From Podaxis mareebaensis (lineage: Eukaryota > Basidiomycota > Agaricomycetes > Agaricales > Agaricaceae): DNA of 64,000 nt. Position numbers and translations under genes: made by a program. The notes beneath the pieces were generated by a model. The model did not search any database, was not told where the DNA came from, and saw only the letters and a list, made by a program, of their open reading frames with translations. Positions 36,204 to 49,094 of the stretch are shown one piece after another. Within the stretch, counting starts at the first letter, position 1, and each line of letters opens with the position of its first letter. The DNA lies in the NCBI GenBank assembly GCA_018524725.1, contig JAEUWP010000180.1, positions 1 through 64,000 of the forward strand. Direction: 5' to 3'.

Positions 36204-37718
36204 CAAGATGGCAAAGAACTTAGGGCTATGATACTGCTACAATGCTATGGATCCATGCACAGGCTTGGCGACATCTGAGCCTCATCTTGCTTGCTAGTGC
36301 AGATATCACTATCATAAGTACTGGACATTGTTAGCCTATGACATTAATACACATCTGCAGCGGCCATAGCCTTGAGGCTGAGGCAGCTTCTTGTTATCTG
36401 TCGAGAGTCGATGATCACTGCAAATACAGTAGTCAACTCTCAAGTCGTTAAAACCGGTTGATTACAAAGTGGGAAAGTTACCGGTTACATCAAAGTTATA
36501 ACTGGGTTATTAACCACGACCACGGTCAATAACCATGACTGGTCGCTTCGGTGAGTGACCAAGCAACACTGCTTCAATCTCACCCTGTTACCTGTGGATT
36601 ACTCTTGCTCTCTTAACCCCTCTGTTCTAGTTTGTGAACCCTTCTAACCTACTTAAAATTTCACGAAGACAACGTGGTCCTAGGATCCAGACTAAGTACT
36701 GGGCGATACAATGGTCGCGTGAGTCAGGGCTGTGATTGAGTTCACCTGTCCCATGTTGGACACGGATTGGCGACAAGTCACGCAACAGAATAGGGTGATC
36801 ACGTGCCCTGAGCACGCCATAGCACACCATCGACTGAGTTTGAAGTGCAAGTTGAGAGGTTTGCCTGTGTGAAATACACTCTTCTTCTTCCTTATTACCA
36901 TCCTCTTCGTCGTTTGCACCTCCATGGACAACCCAGAGAGCGACTTCCGCCGTCACTATCGTCGTTCGCGTTTCCTGCCCCTCCGATCCCTGTCTTATCG
37001 GCTTTGACCCTTTTCAGGTAGACGGCTTCCGTATACCCACGATAAGGCCAAGTAATTATTCAACAAGGCGTTGGTAGCTCGAGGATACACTCATCCTGGG
37101 GCGGCGTGCTTCAGGAGTCTAGGACATCACGCGCAAGCTCCCGTCTTCTCGCCACCTAAGCTCAGACCTTCTCGGACGGCTCAAGGATAATCTGACCACC
37201 GTGGTTCTCACACGTTTGGTATTGTGTTTGCAACTCCGCCTACCCCATCGCTCCTTTACCGGACCTCGTGCCCTCGCAAGTCGTACGACTTCGCTCCCTC
37301 TGATTCGCTCGGACCATTGCCGTGCCCCAACCGCCCCAACCATTGGTTCTCTTCCCGTAATGATCGTCTACCTGGAACCCGTCCACGACAAATTGGCTTA
37401 TCCCTGTTGTTTTGAAACGGCATCTCCGCACGTCACCTGCCTTCATATCGCTCGCAATTCGCTCGTAGAATCCCTAATTATTCTTATCCCGTCAACATTC
37501 TCCTGTCCGGTATATCTTTCCCTTACGTGAAGGGGTTAGGTCTGAGTTCCAAATGGACGTTGGCGCTGTTATCAATGGGAATGTTTGGTCCCTCTGTCAT
37601 TGGCGCAAGGAGCGTGCTAGGCTAGATGTTTGTACGTGTAAAAGTAGCTCGCCAATTGATGCATTTTTCCTATAAAAGACCCTCCGTTCTTGAGCTCTTC
37701 TATAGCACAACGCCTGCT
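36204..37718. other. Gene-poor stretch upstream of the Egt1-like gene
   Basis: About 1.5 kb with no supported gene. A run of short palindromic words (for example ggttattaacc near 36513 and accggtt near 36451) sits at 36440-36560. The last few hundred bases should hold the promoter of the next gene. Confidence 0.4.
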
Positions 37719-39971
37719 ATGGATTTCTCTACTTCCTCATCCTCCTCTGCTTCCAGCTCTGGTCGTGTCTCGCCCAGTTCGAGGGCCACTTCGCCGTCTT
37801 CGGAAAAGGCAGAGTCGGTCCCTCTCCCAGTGACCTATGTCTATGCTACGAATGTTACTCCCGAGTTCTTGACCGCTGCTTTCGACAAGCACGTCAATCT
37901 CAAGGAGGGGCACGTACTTGGCATCGTCTTTGACAATGATGAGACAACCATGGTCGTCGAGGATATTCGCTGGTGCAGTGAAGAACTGGCCGGCCTCACG
38001 TATTATGTTTCGTCCTTCCCTTACGCCCCCCAAATCCTGTCTTCGGTATGCTCTCATCTCCCCTAGGGCATCCAGCCACTGACATCTTTTCGTAGTCTCC
38101 TGCATATATTCCATCAACGCACCCCTCCCAAGCCAGCGCCCTTCTCAAACTCACCCTCGCTTCACTCCGCTCCATCCTTGCCCTCCCTTTTAACTCTGGA
38201 AAATCTACCCTGCACATTGTTGAACGCCCCAAGTTTGTCTTCCCTCCTCTCTCGCATACCCCCGGTTTTCATGTCACGAACTCCACTACACCGGATGAGC
38301 GGGAGCAGCAGCCACTGCCAGGAAACATCCCAACCCTCGAGGAATGGGACAGGCTTTGGGTCGCTTGGGATATGGTGACTCTGCAGATGATTCCGCATGA
38401 AATGCTACACCAGAAGCCAATCGACTTGAGGCATAAATGCTTGTTTTATATTGGGCATATCCCGACGTGAGTTCAGCCAATATGCTATCAGGAAGTCGAG
38501 CTGACTAGTGGATACGATAGATTCCTTGATATGCTGTTGCACAAGTCCATTGGCGGTGGTGCTACTGAGCCCAAGTACTTCTGGAATATTTTCGAGGTAA
38601 ACCTCCCCCTTCTTTTCTGATAAATAGAATTCTGAGCCACGGAACAGAGAGGTATCGATCCGCACGTCGACGATCCAGACCACTGCCATGTAAGCTTCTC
38701 TCACTTCTCTCTTCACGTGGCTTCTTGGCTAACTCACCCACAGAACCACTCGGAAGTCCCAGAGAAAGACGAGGACTGGCCCACTCTCGAAACAATCATC
38801 AGCTTCCGTAATGCCGTTCGTCAACGCCTCAGAAACCTCTACCATGAACTTGAAACTGGCAAACGCACGCTCACGCGCAACATCGCGCGTACCCTAGTCA
38901 TGACACATGAACACGAAGGATGGCATGTCGAGGTTAGCCTCTCATCGGCCTTCCCACCAAAGCCATAAATTCATATCATTCTCTAACTACTACAGACTCT
39001 TCTATACATGCTCTTCCAACGCGCAGGAACCGGAACTCGTCCACCTGCAGGATTCACTCAGCCCCCTTGGCACATCCTCGCCTCCCAATGGGACCAGGCG
39101 CCCCTTCCTCAAACACCTACTGTAACCCTCGGTCCGACCACCATCACCCTAGGACACAACGACTCCGAAGCCCTCGACAAACTCCTCACACACCAACATG
39201 ACGTCCAAAACCACATCTTCGGCTGGGACAACGAATCACCCGCACGTACAGTCCACATCAAACAATTCAAAGCCGAGTGGCGCCCAATTACAAACGGTGA
39301 ATTCGCCGAGTTCTTATTTGACGGTATGGGCAAGGGAAAGGTCTCTGTTCCTAAGAGTTGGGTCGAGGAGGATGGGGAGTTTAAAGTGCAGACGATCTTT
39401 GGTCCGGTGCCGCTCGCTGTTGCGCGGACCTGGCCTGTCCTCACGTCGTATGACGATCTGGCTTATTACGCCAAGTGCAAAGGAGGGAGGTTGCCAACTG
39501 AGCCTGAGCTCCGGTTGTTCTTGGATATGTATGATGTTGGGTTTGAAGGTGGCGCGAATGTCGGGTTCAGGCATTGGCATCCTATGCCGTGGGTGTCTTT
39601 TATTTCTGGTCTTTGGACTTGAGGATGGCTGATGAAAGTTGTAGAGCAACTACGGGTTGTGAGAATGGTGGTAAAGGTTCGAACGGTGGTGTTTGGGAGT
39701 GGACATCGACGTTGTTCGATGGACATGAAGGCCTTGCGCCGACAGACCTGTTCACTGGCTATTCCACAGATTTCTTTGATACAAAACACCAAGTTGTCGT
39801 AAGTTCCACCCTCACATGATTTTATGAGGTCCCCTCTCAAACTTATTTTCTTAGCTCGGTGCTTCATATGCTACGATACCCAGACTCGCAGGCCGTCGAA
39901 CGGTCAGAAACTTCTACCAGCATAACTATCCTTATCCTTGGGTCGGCGCTCGCGTTGTTTACGATGTGTAA
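37719..39971 (+). CDS. Egt1/EgtB-like sulfoxide synthase without methyltransferase domain
   Basis: The C-terminal two thirds match the DinB plus formylglycine-generating-enzyme-like half of fungal Egt1 (ergothioneine synthesis; iron-dependent joining of hercynine and cysteine). Visible are MIPHEMLHQKPIDLRHKCLFYIGHIP, RGIDPHVDDPDHCHNHSEVP and the iron-site motif HEGWHVE (HxxxHxE). Later come FGWDNESPARTV, GRLPTEPELRLFL, NGGVWEWTST and the ending YQHNYPYPWVGARVVYDV. The N-terminal 190 or so residues (Ser-rich leader, then VTYVYATNVTPEFL) do not resemble the SAM-dependent histidine methyltransferase that normally precedes this half. Introns include 38046-38095 and others near 38470-38520, 38600-38650 and 39600. 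It may be a paralogue with another substrate. Confidence 0.82.
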
Positions 39972-40050
39972 TATTGTACGATAATTATGGTATCCTATAC
40001 AAATTCAGTTATCATATAAATCTGGAGACTCTCCTGTCAGGTCTATCATC

Positions 40051-41198
40051 TCAGTCGGTGTCAAGCAAGAGCCGCCACATGCCAAAGAGTAGATTAGCCA
40101 AAAATCCGAACACTAGACCCATCTGCATGCGACGCCTATTATATCAAGAACAGTCTGAGCACCCGCGGAATGATCAAGTAGGTAGCCCACTCACGAAAAG
40201 ACAACGTTACTCGCAGCATCAGCCTCACTGCCATCCTCCCAAAACACGGCGGGCTTCACGCTCTTCATAAAGAAGAACGGCATTATAGGGAAGAAAAACC
40301 CAATAATGGTGCCTTGAAGGACGGCAGAGCTCGTGGAAGAAGGTGACTGAGAAAGAACGGCACTTCCAGCGTTGTCCATTGCGTCTATCCATTGTTCTTC
40401 CAGAGCTCTAAAGTGCTCATCGTCTGTCGGTCATTCAGCAAAATTCGACGGAAATAAACAGAAATCACCCATACTCACATTCTTCCTCGGTCTCGAATTC
40501 CAAGTCTAAATAATTCGAGCTCGACTGGCTGTGAAACTGCCGTCGGAAGTTGGCAATATCTGCCTGGGAGAATCCTGCAACGGCGAGTCTGTCAAATCCG
40601 CGCACTGGCCTGAGTTGCGCTGCCTATATAAGAAGCGGAAAACCGTCCCAGTTAAGTCTATTGAGATTCGGTAGTAAACCCAACACACACCTGCTCTTTC
40701 TCGTCGCCATCCACTTGGCCTTGTTCTATCTTCGGCCCAACGGAACAGTGTATCCAGGTGGTTATACTTCCTGAAATATCTATACCATCCATCGCCGCCC
40801 GTTGCTGCCTTTCCTCCTGCGACACCAGCCATGCATGTAAAAACGTCCCGTCCGCCAATAGCCGACCAGAATGAATGAGTCGTAGCCTCCTGTCTTTTAA
40901 CTCAGGCCGAGCTTCACGAATCTAACTCGGGGTGGTGTTCAACTCATTCGACACAAAAATACCCAACCAAGACACGAAAACGTACCTTGTGTTTAACATC
41001 CCTTACAGAATCTTGTTTCTCAACCGTGACCGTAAGATCAGGAAATCCCTCCGTAAACCGAACGACTAAATCGCGTGATGCTTGTTCTGCTTGTGCAGCC
41101 GCTGGTTCTGATGATGTACTGGCTCCGTTGATGTTATCCAAAGGTTCTACAGCGCGTTGTTTGCCTTTAGCTTTCTCGCTGAGGGAATGTGATGGCAT
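40051..41198 (-). CDS. DSC3: DSC E3 ubiquitin ligase complex subunit 3
   Basis: Part of the Golgi/endosomal Dsc ubiquitin ligase that, in fission yeast, drives SREBP cleavage and membrane-protein quality control. The N-terminus SHSLSEKAKGKQRA is followed by a ubiquitin-like fold (LVVRFTEGFPDLTVTVEKQDSVRDVKHK). Later come GFDRLAVAGFSQADIANFRRQFH, an acidic stretch (LEFETEEEYDEHFRALEEQWIDAMD) and two C-terminal membrane helices (GTIIGFFFPIMPFFFM and GLVFGFLANLLFGMW), ending RLLLDTD. I took the ATG at 41198; an in-frame ATG at 41267 would add 23 residues. Introns lie near 40140-40195, 40425-40480, 40625-40690 and 40920-40985. Confidence 0.85.
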
Positions 41199-41710
41199 GA
41201 GGGTGAGAAGGAATCGACCAGGGACGAATAGGCGGTGAAGGGAGGAGGCGAGGTGAGCGGTCACCAATTGGGTAATGGCGTATGTTTACATAACCCTTAG
41301 CCTTATTCTCTGATCATCAACCATTACTTGGCTCGGCGGCACACCTTGTCAACATACTGAACTAGAGCCTTCACAAACACCTTTCGCGATTGCATTTGTT
41401 AGATATAGAGCTCGATATATGGTATTCCACAGGTAGAGAGAACCCGTATCATAACTAACTGCCCATTTATGAAGTCTACGAGCCCTCGATGCTGAAGACG
41501 TCTAGACGTTCCCCCGCGAGCCGGACACCAATCTTCTCGATTGGTTCCCATGAACTACACATTAACAAAGGGAAGTGCCAGTGCTATGCAGACGTCACAC
41601 TTCAGTAGCTCTGCCTCCAGAGCTCTTCTTCCAAAAGAAAAAAATGAGATTATCTTTGTATTCGTACATCATTAAAGCACGACAGTGCCCAATACCAAAT
41701 ACCATAATCA

Positions 41711-41774
41711 ACATGTTCAAACCAACATACCACTACCACAAAACATGTTCAAACCAACATACCACTACCACAAA
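41711..41774. repeat. 32-bp tandem repeat at the end of the CNT gene
   Basis: acatgttcaaaccaacatac starts at 41711 and again at 41743, each part of an exact 32-base unit. It covers the CNT stop codon and last codons. Bases 41199-41710 otherwise contain no supported feature. Confidence 0.85.
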
Positions 41775-44152
41775 ACATATCAGTACATGGGCCTCTGGAT
41801 CGAGAAAAATCAAAGACGTACACAATACCAGCAGTCTGGAGCGTAGACAAAAAGCCACAGATCATAGCCGACAACGCAATCCGAGCGATGATCTTACCAC
41901 GAGATGGCGCAAGAGCACCAAGCACACCAATCTGGATACCAAGGGATCCGAGATTGGCAAAACCACAAAGACTGTACGAGGCAATGGTATATGCACGAGG
42001 GCTCAGTGGATTAGCGCTTTTAACAATATCCTGGAGATTCAGATATGCAGCGAACTCGTTGGCAACCAGTTTTGTGGCCAGGAGTTGAGCGACACGCAAG
42101 ATTTCGGGGCGGGGGACACCAAGCAGGAAGGTGACAGGGTAAAAGATGTAGCCGATGATGAGTTCCAGTGTGAGGTGGTGGATACCGAATCCCCTCCCAA
42201 TCCAAGTCAAGAGGCCGTTAATCCTAACGGGGGCTGCATTAGCGCAAGTTCAGGTTGACGAGTTGGAAACCTCACTCACGTTGCAACGAGAGCCAGGACA
42301 GTCAAGACGTTTGTCCTTGCCAATTCTTCAATAACTAATTCTTTTTACCACGGGTAGGACTTACAGAATTTGACCAGCAACGATGAGACCAAAGACGGCA
42401 CCCTGGCTAAAGGCATGAAGTGCGTTTGCCTTTTACAAGCAGATCAACAACATAGAAGAGGGGAGGCAATTAATGCACAGACCGGTCGCTTGCCCTTCTC
42501 CTCTCCACGATCGACGGTGACGCGCCCGCGGGTTACGGGTTCCTCGGTTTCAGGGTAACGCATTTTGCTAATAGCGATCGAAGCGGGGATACTCATGACC
42601 GACGAGGTAACCAAATTTGCAGGAGGAACACCAAGATTGATGTAGGCGGTAAGCACGGAACCGGCGATGGTGGAGAATCCGGAAGTCATCGACAAGTCTA
42701 AAGGCCGTCCTCAGTGGATTTGCACAGTCTGCTTAATGAAATAACACGGACGAAGTTCAGATCTGGTCATGACTAGGCGGGAGATTAACAATTGAAATAG
42801 ACCTCGTGTGAAGAGGACTCACGGTCAACATAGGGCCTGACAAGACAAGCAGACTCTCCTACACACATTTATCAGCAAAATTAAACCAAGCACGATCATT
42901 TTCAATGACCTTGTCCGATCCAAGGGGAGGCAGCGGCGACGACAGCCTCAGCACCAGAGACGTTCATGAGCTTGAAGAAGAACCATGCGCTAAAGAAACT
43001 CAAGGGACGCACGCATGGGAAAGGATGGCCAACTCACAAGTGTTTAATGATCCATTGCATGACGCCCAGATAGTACATCATCTGGACGAATGCAACGAAG
43101 AAGATGATAGCGCCGAGCTATCGGGGAACCCATGAGCATTCCCAAATTAACAGATTCTAAGAGTGAATCTACACACCGTGTTGACAAAGAACCAATGCTT
43201 AGCGACTGTTTCAGCATCGAAGAAGAAACCAGATCCAGCATTGGCTTGTTCCAAGAAATCAGCAGCAAGAGTCGCAATCCAGCGGAAAATAGAGAAGCCA
43301 GCGTCGGTCTTAAGCACAAATAGGGCAATAGCTTGCTGCAGGAAAAGACCGACGATCACAGTTGGCCTTCGCAGCAATCAATAAACATCCAGTCACGAGG
43401 GGAAATGACAAACCAAGGAATTTGGCTTCTATTGGTCGAAGTAAGCCAGAAACCGCACTGGAAAATGAAAAGACCGAGCACTGAGATTGCGCGATCACCA
43501 TAGGTAGTATTCTGCAAGGCGCCATGAGCAGGAACAAATTTACCCACCCCAGTTCCGACTTACCTGCTGGAGAGGGAAACCGAATGCAGAGCCGAAGACG
43601 ATGCCAAGTAAGCAGAGCCATCCGAGGCCGAGGCGTGCACGATATGGAAGTTTATAGAACGGGCGCTGGACTGCGGGTTCCCAGATTGCGCTTACAGGTT
43701 TAGAAATGACGGAGTTGGGAATGAACCGGAATGCGATGATGCTAGCGATGGTTCCAGGTCGAGTGTTAGGAAGAGGTTAGAACAAGGAGAGTCTACAACG
43801 CACAAGATAAATGCCCAAGCAAACAATGTTTGAACGATCCTAGTCAATTGAGCATAATTATTTGATCGACAAAAACTTTAGAAACTCACCATCGATGTCG
43901 GGTAGCAGGCAAAACGGTTGCACTAATCCACCAACCCAAAATCGCTGCGGCGACGCCAAACAAGATATACGGTCGATATTTTCTGTAAAAAATCCCGCGC
44001 TTCTCTTCTTCCAGGTCCTCAGCCTCAAACTTGTTGTCGACAGCCTCGGGATCATGGACGGCGTTTTTCTCACACGACAAGGATGAACGGCTTCGGTTCA
44101 CGAACTCCCCCTTCCCTTGTGCGTCTGCGATCAGTGGACCTGCTGTCGCCAT
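41749..44152 (-). CDS. Concentrative nucleoside transporter (CNT family)
   Basis: Plasma-membrane importer of nucleosides driven by a cation gradient. The start [16 protein letters not shown] lies at 44152. A cytosolic acidic leader precedes the first helix ([19 protein letters not shown]). Later segments give FALGVVLFLQQ-type helices ([17 protein letters not shown]), [21 protein letters not shown] and the core [27 protein letters not shown]. Then come [23 protein letters not shown]-like ([13 protein letters not shown]), [12 protein letters not shown] and ending helices [17 protein letters not shown]. These are hallmark CNT motifs (GFSTIAGSV and TKLVANEF). Many short introns. Confidence 0.87.
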
Positions 44153-44719
44153 GTTCTTGGTGGTGTTGAAACCGGGAAGAGGAGGATGGGCAAACAGTGG
44201 GAGATGAAGGTGGGAGGGCACCCGCGGGAATGGACAAGATCAGGAGCTAGGCTATGTAGTAGGCTCCCAATGTGATAAGGCGTCGGTCCCAGTGGGATCC
44301 ATGTGCTCCAATCAGCATCCTGGCATCCGATAAAAACTGACTGACTACCGTGTGGAGTAAGTAATTCAGACCGGCAAAAAGCCTGTGCCTGCACGGCTCT
44401 TGATCAACCAACGACATGCGTAGAGATCCATATTCCCGATGCCGCCCAAAACTTCCCCCTTGCTTCCACACTGGATGCCCGTTGTCAACCCCCTTCAAGC
44501 CCTCGTCCCCATTTTCATCATATAATGATATGTGTAAGTAGCAGACTTTTGACCCTTGATATGTACTTTATGAACCACGCGGTTATTAACAGATGCTAGC
44601 TGTCAACCAATATTTGTTCCTAAATCACCCACATGGAGCCCGGGCACAAGATAGCAACTTTCCTTGATGGCGATGTCCTTCTAGTGATGGGATTCAACCG
44701 GGCGGTGCAAGAGGGCCAC
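44153..44719. other. Upstream region of the CNT gene
   Basis: 567 bases without a supported gene. It should contain the CNT promoter and leads into the tandem duplication. Confidence 0.4.
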
Positions 44720-45364
44720 GGAACTCGGACTTGGTATCCCACGGGTAATAATAATATCACTAGACGGGTGCTCGGTCTGGATGACGGACGACACTTGAAC
44801 GCGAGCAACTGGGGGCCGAATATTATATTAGCGCCGAGACATCGTCGATGTGAAGGGGAGGGGGTGTTCGTTATGTCAACGTCGTAGACCCCTACGACAG
44901 ATCTTGACAGTCATGTTCGTTAATGGTAACCTACTCCCTGTGGCACGCCTCAAGTCAAAGGCACATCTCTCTACTGCTTGGGGTCACCGTCCGACGCTCG
45001 GCAATCATCGTACCCGATAAGGAGCAGTTCCACACAAGCCAACGATGGAACTGGACTTGGTGCCCCACGGGTAATAATAATATCACTGGGCGGGTGCTGG
45101 GTTTGGATGACGGACGACGCTTGAACGCGAGCAACTGGGGGCCAAATATTATACCAGCAGCGCAAAGACATCGCCGATGTGAGGAGGGGTCGTTCGCTCT
45201 GTCACCGCCGTATACTCCCACGGCAGATCTTGACAGCCATGTTCGTTTAATGGTAACCTATCCCTGTGGCATACCTCAAGTCAAAGGTATACACCTCTAC
45301 ACTGCTTGGGGTCACCACCCGACGCTCGGCAATCATCGTACTCGATAGCAGTTCCACACAAGCC
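44720..45364 (+). repeat. 326-bp tandem duplication (two diverged copies)
   Basis: The copies run roughly 44720-45045 and 45048-45364. The shared word acgggtaataataatatcac starts at 44741 and 45067 (period 326), and cacacaagcc near the end of each copy gives a similar spacing. The copies differ by scattered substitutions and small indels. No coding function is apparent. They contain no transposase. Confidence 0.85.
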
Positions 45365-45614
45365 CAGGTGTCATGTCTATTAAGCTCTGTTGTACATCAG
45401 TTGTGGTCGCGTAGGCGTTCAGCCCCCAGTTGCTCAGGCACCGTTTCTCAGCTGATACTGATATATATATCACCGCAAGTTTGGCTTCAAACCGAACGCA
45501 CTATCACCCATCTGGGCGCTCCCAGGGCAACGGAAAGTACCATGTTCCTGGACAGATTTGCACAACTTCTTGAGAATGAGTACATAGCAATTTACGCTCT
45601 TCTCAGAGGAGCAT

Positions 45615-45790
45615 GAGAAGCACCTCGTAATGATGTAGTTCGGCCACCGCCGTCATTACCGAATGGACCTGGCGACCACTTACCCCCACATGGACTTCAG
45701 AGCTTCATACCTCAGCTTCAAGTGTACATCATCCAGTCTTGGCAAACTTTGTCTTAATTTCATGCGTATCTATCTACTCGACGTCCTCAC
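45615..45790 (+). repeat. Unnamed dispersed repeat, left copy
   Basis: Runs from gagaagc through cgtaatgatgtag, ctcagcttcaagt and cttaatttcatg to tctatctactcg. It matches 57153-57348 in the same orientation, with substitutions and short gaps. No coding content. Confidence 0.65.
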
Positions 45791-46858
45791 AGGATGAGTA
45801 GCAATCTAGACCTTCTCACGTGAATTCTAGCTTTCACTGGTTGGGGCAAAAGGATCAGCACTGCCAGAGTTGGCTATGGCTGCAGCAAGGTTCTCTCGTA
45901 AGTTTTACACCATGTCAAGTGTTGGCGAGATTGTAAGCATTCATACGATGATGAGTACGAGAGTAGGAAGTTTGATAGAGCGAGTATACCGGGCAGCGTA
46001 ATGGCAAGTCCAGGTAAATCTAACCAAGGTTTCCAGGGTTATGAGGAACAAGGGTGAGAGAATCAAGCTAGTACACAAGAATTTGGTCAAAATGTGTGGC
46101 GTTGGAGTGATGCGAACCACGAGTCCAGAGAACCCAGGAGAACACGCGAGTGACCGTTCAGTGCAATCATATTCCCAATCCAAGCCTAAAAAGGAGAGGT
46201 AACGGCCTTGTAAACTAGCAGCAGGTTTGGATGTGAGATACTGGGATAAACAGGAATGAAGATGACAAGCATGTATGCACATTTGTATATAGAGGGGGTG
46301 GGAGGGGAGATAAGAACAAACCCCTACGGAAGGGCAATTATGCGCCCGGCATCAGAATCAGAGCCTAGAGGTCCATCGATTGTATGACAGACGAGGGAAC
46401 CACTTACCCCAAAGTTCTAAGTAAATTGTGAAATGGACAAAGATACAAGTCAGGGACCATGTAGGATACAGCGGAGCGTAGTCAAAGGTCTGGCGCAGGT
46501 ACGTATACTCCTAAAAGACCAGAAAAAGGAACATGTTGTATCAACAACTAGAGGCCATCCAGATGCTCCATTGAGTAAATAGTAACCGACTCTGGGATGA
46601 GAATGGCTATGACCGTCTTTGCTCCGCGACCGAGCAAAACATAACGCGGGGTTCTGTCAAGTTCGTCCATAGGAGTATAGACCCAATTCTGTTGATCCGG
46701 TGGTCACTGAGGGTTCATTGTCTCCGTAGCACAAGAGAGAAAACGTACCAATGGTTTCGCAAACTTTTCACACTCCTGGATTAACGGCGAATCTACGTCA
46801 AATTTGGGCAGCACCCGGGCCATCTTGAGCGTGTCTGTCCTTTTCTTTGCCTTAGGAG
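45791..46858. other. Gene-poor stretch 3' of the NLR-like gene
   Basis: About 1.07 kb. One minus-strand open frame (45941-46282, 113 codons) resembles no family I know. The segment 46540-46850 may contain a further 3' exon of the NLR-like gene, but I could not support it. Confidence 0.35.
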
Positions 46859-48905
46859 CTAATTAGACTGCAGCACAGCTCTCCAAAGATACACGCTTAC
46901 CACTTTTCTGAGCCAGAAAACATATCGCATAAAGTCACCAGCAGGAATCAGGCTGCTGAGGTGCTGCAAACCTCTAAAGTCGAAATCGACGACAGTCTCC
47001 CACACGGGTGTCTGGAGTGGCGCTTTAATGTGAGTCCATAGGTCCCAGACATGAGTAGCGGCAAAGACAAAGAGGCGTTTAGTGATGGATAAGCCAAGTC
47101 GAGGACCATCCGGTTTCCATGACAAATTCTGGGCAAATGCAGTTTTAGTTTTACTGAAAATCTTGAAGCAAGCTTGTGAAAGCCTACCATAGAACTGGTG
47201 GTGTTCAAGTACTGATCCCAAATGGGGATCTGGTTTAAGAAGAAACTCGAGGAATGACGCATGGAGGCCCAGACGTCGTTCCGAGGCCATTGTGCGCAGA
47301 GTGTCAGTGATAACAGCAGATAGTCGCCGCAAATTGAAGTAGAACCTTCCCCGGGAGAGTCCAAACAAGTTGGCTAGTTCAATTATTGAGAATGAAGGAT
47401 CGATAGTGTATACTCCGAAGAGTTAAAGGCTCTCCGGAAGCTCCTCCAATGCTCCGCGGGTTAGTAACTTCTCATATGTGACGTTGAGGGAAGTTAACTC
47501 GATTTGTGAAGTTGAAGGGTCATCGAGATAGTCGATAACAGCGCGCAGCCGCTCACGGGGATGCCCGCGAGGGTCCTTGATAACTTCCAGGATACTGCCT
47601 GCATACGAGAAACTACCTGTGGCAGCTTCCACTATCCTATTTAGGTCCTCCTGTGGCGGCCACTGCTCATCCGGTATATGAGGAATGCTCTTCAATCCGT
47701 GGCGTAGGTAAACCTCAATATCGTGGTCTACCTCTGGAGTGTCAGAGGACAATGACTTTGCCCATCAAGGAGGCCGTCCCGTGCGGAAACCAGAGAACAT
47801 GAGAGGCTCCTGACGGGTGCAAAGAACCCAAATGAATGGTGGCCGTTTTGGAGCTTTAACAGCATCGACGATGAGGTCGACAACGTTCTCATGGTCTCGT
47901 TCGTAAACGTCCAGTCCATCGATGATGATAAGAAATTTCTGGCCAATTTTGCGATCAGAGAAGGGTGTGATCAGGAGTTTGTCCAGTTGGGCGTGTGGGT
48001 TCTTGGTCAGAAGTGACCTATTGGCAACGAGCGTTCGGGCAACCCATTTACCGTACCCTTTGTGCACCGAAGCAAGCCCATATGCTATCGCAGCGAACAG
48101 ACGCAAAGTAGGACCTGGCCCAACTCCGCAATGTACTGTATGCATCAGCGAAAAGCCAATTTTAATACAAGCGATCTTCATCGCCTTGACGCGGTCGTGG
48201 ATTGTGTATGCAAGTGTTGACTTTCCGACACCAGTAGGCCCATGGAGCCACAGCATGTCCGATTGTCGATTTTTGTTGGTCATCCATGTGGTTATTTCGT
48301 CCACCAGTGCTATACAAGTGCCTGGACAGCATCGCCGCGGGTGAGGAAATGGGAGGTCGGCGCTTCGAATTACGTGTCTGAAAAGTTTCAATGGAACTGT
48401 GATAGGTAAGTAAACGGGCAGTTCACACACACTACGCACAAGACACCTACCAGAAGACTTTGCCGTTTTGTCACAGTACGAAATAGGGGAGGGTTGGCAG
48501 TTAAATTCAAACGAAGCACAAAATCTCCAGACGTCGGACAGAAACTGTTTATGAGTTGTTGACAGCCAACCCTGGGGAAGTGAATATCCTCGTCGTCCGA
48601 GTCTGCGGGCCCGTGCTCGCTTTTTTTTTTTTTTTTTGCTTTTTTATGGCCTGTCTTTGAGACTCAGATTCTCGGAGGATCTGTTGTTTGAGGCGCTCGA
48701 ATTCCTGCAGTTCAAAAATTGAAAGGGTAGGTTTTTGTCGTTTGGTCAACAAAATCTTCCGTTGTGTAGGGATCGAACATGTCCCGGTTCCAAGCTGTTT
48801 TGAAGGCCCAGATGCCAGCTGAGGACCTGAAGGAACGGGTTCGCAAACTAATCCCTGCTCAACCACTGAGCCTAAGGTAGTGTCCTGATCGAATAGTGGT
48901 TCCAT
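46859..48905 (-). CDS. NACHT (NLR-like) NTPase, short form
   Basis: Fungal NLR-like signal ATPase. Motifs in order: CCPGTCIALVDEITTWM, the P-loop WLHGPTGVGKSTLAYTI, LRLFAAIAYGLA, Walker B KFLIIIDGLDVYE and WVLCTRQEP. A winged-helix-like region follows (DIEVYLRHGLKSI, ATGSFSYAGSILEVIKDPRGHPRERLRAVI), then SIIELANLFGLSRGRFYFNLRRL and LHASFLEFLLKP. The usual WD40, TPR or ankyrin repeats after this are absent, so it is a short form. The exon near 48905-48549 is a weak N-terminal candidate containing a Lys run from a poly(T) tract (48620-48638). Introns lie near 48450 and 47160. The copia element begins only 189 bases upstream of this candidate start. Confidence 0.72.
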
Positions 48906-49089
48906 TGATATAGAGCTTCAATGGCGATGTCCGCTGTAGAGTAGATATGAGAGGTACTGAGAGTATGGATCGGGCTTGGTATCAGCAAAACGTTTGAGAG
49001 GGAGATATTGTCGGATGTTAGATATTGGGCCTTGATAGCATTTTGCCATAGTCTCGTGGCAATCAGCGGCTTCTATCTATATTCCATTA

Positions 49090-49094
49090 CATAC
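49090..49094 (+). repeat. Copia target-site duplication, left
   Basis: catac immediately before the 5' LTR, repeated at 57067-57071. Confidence 0.9.
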
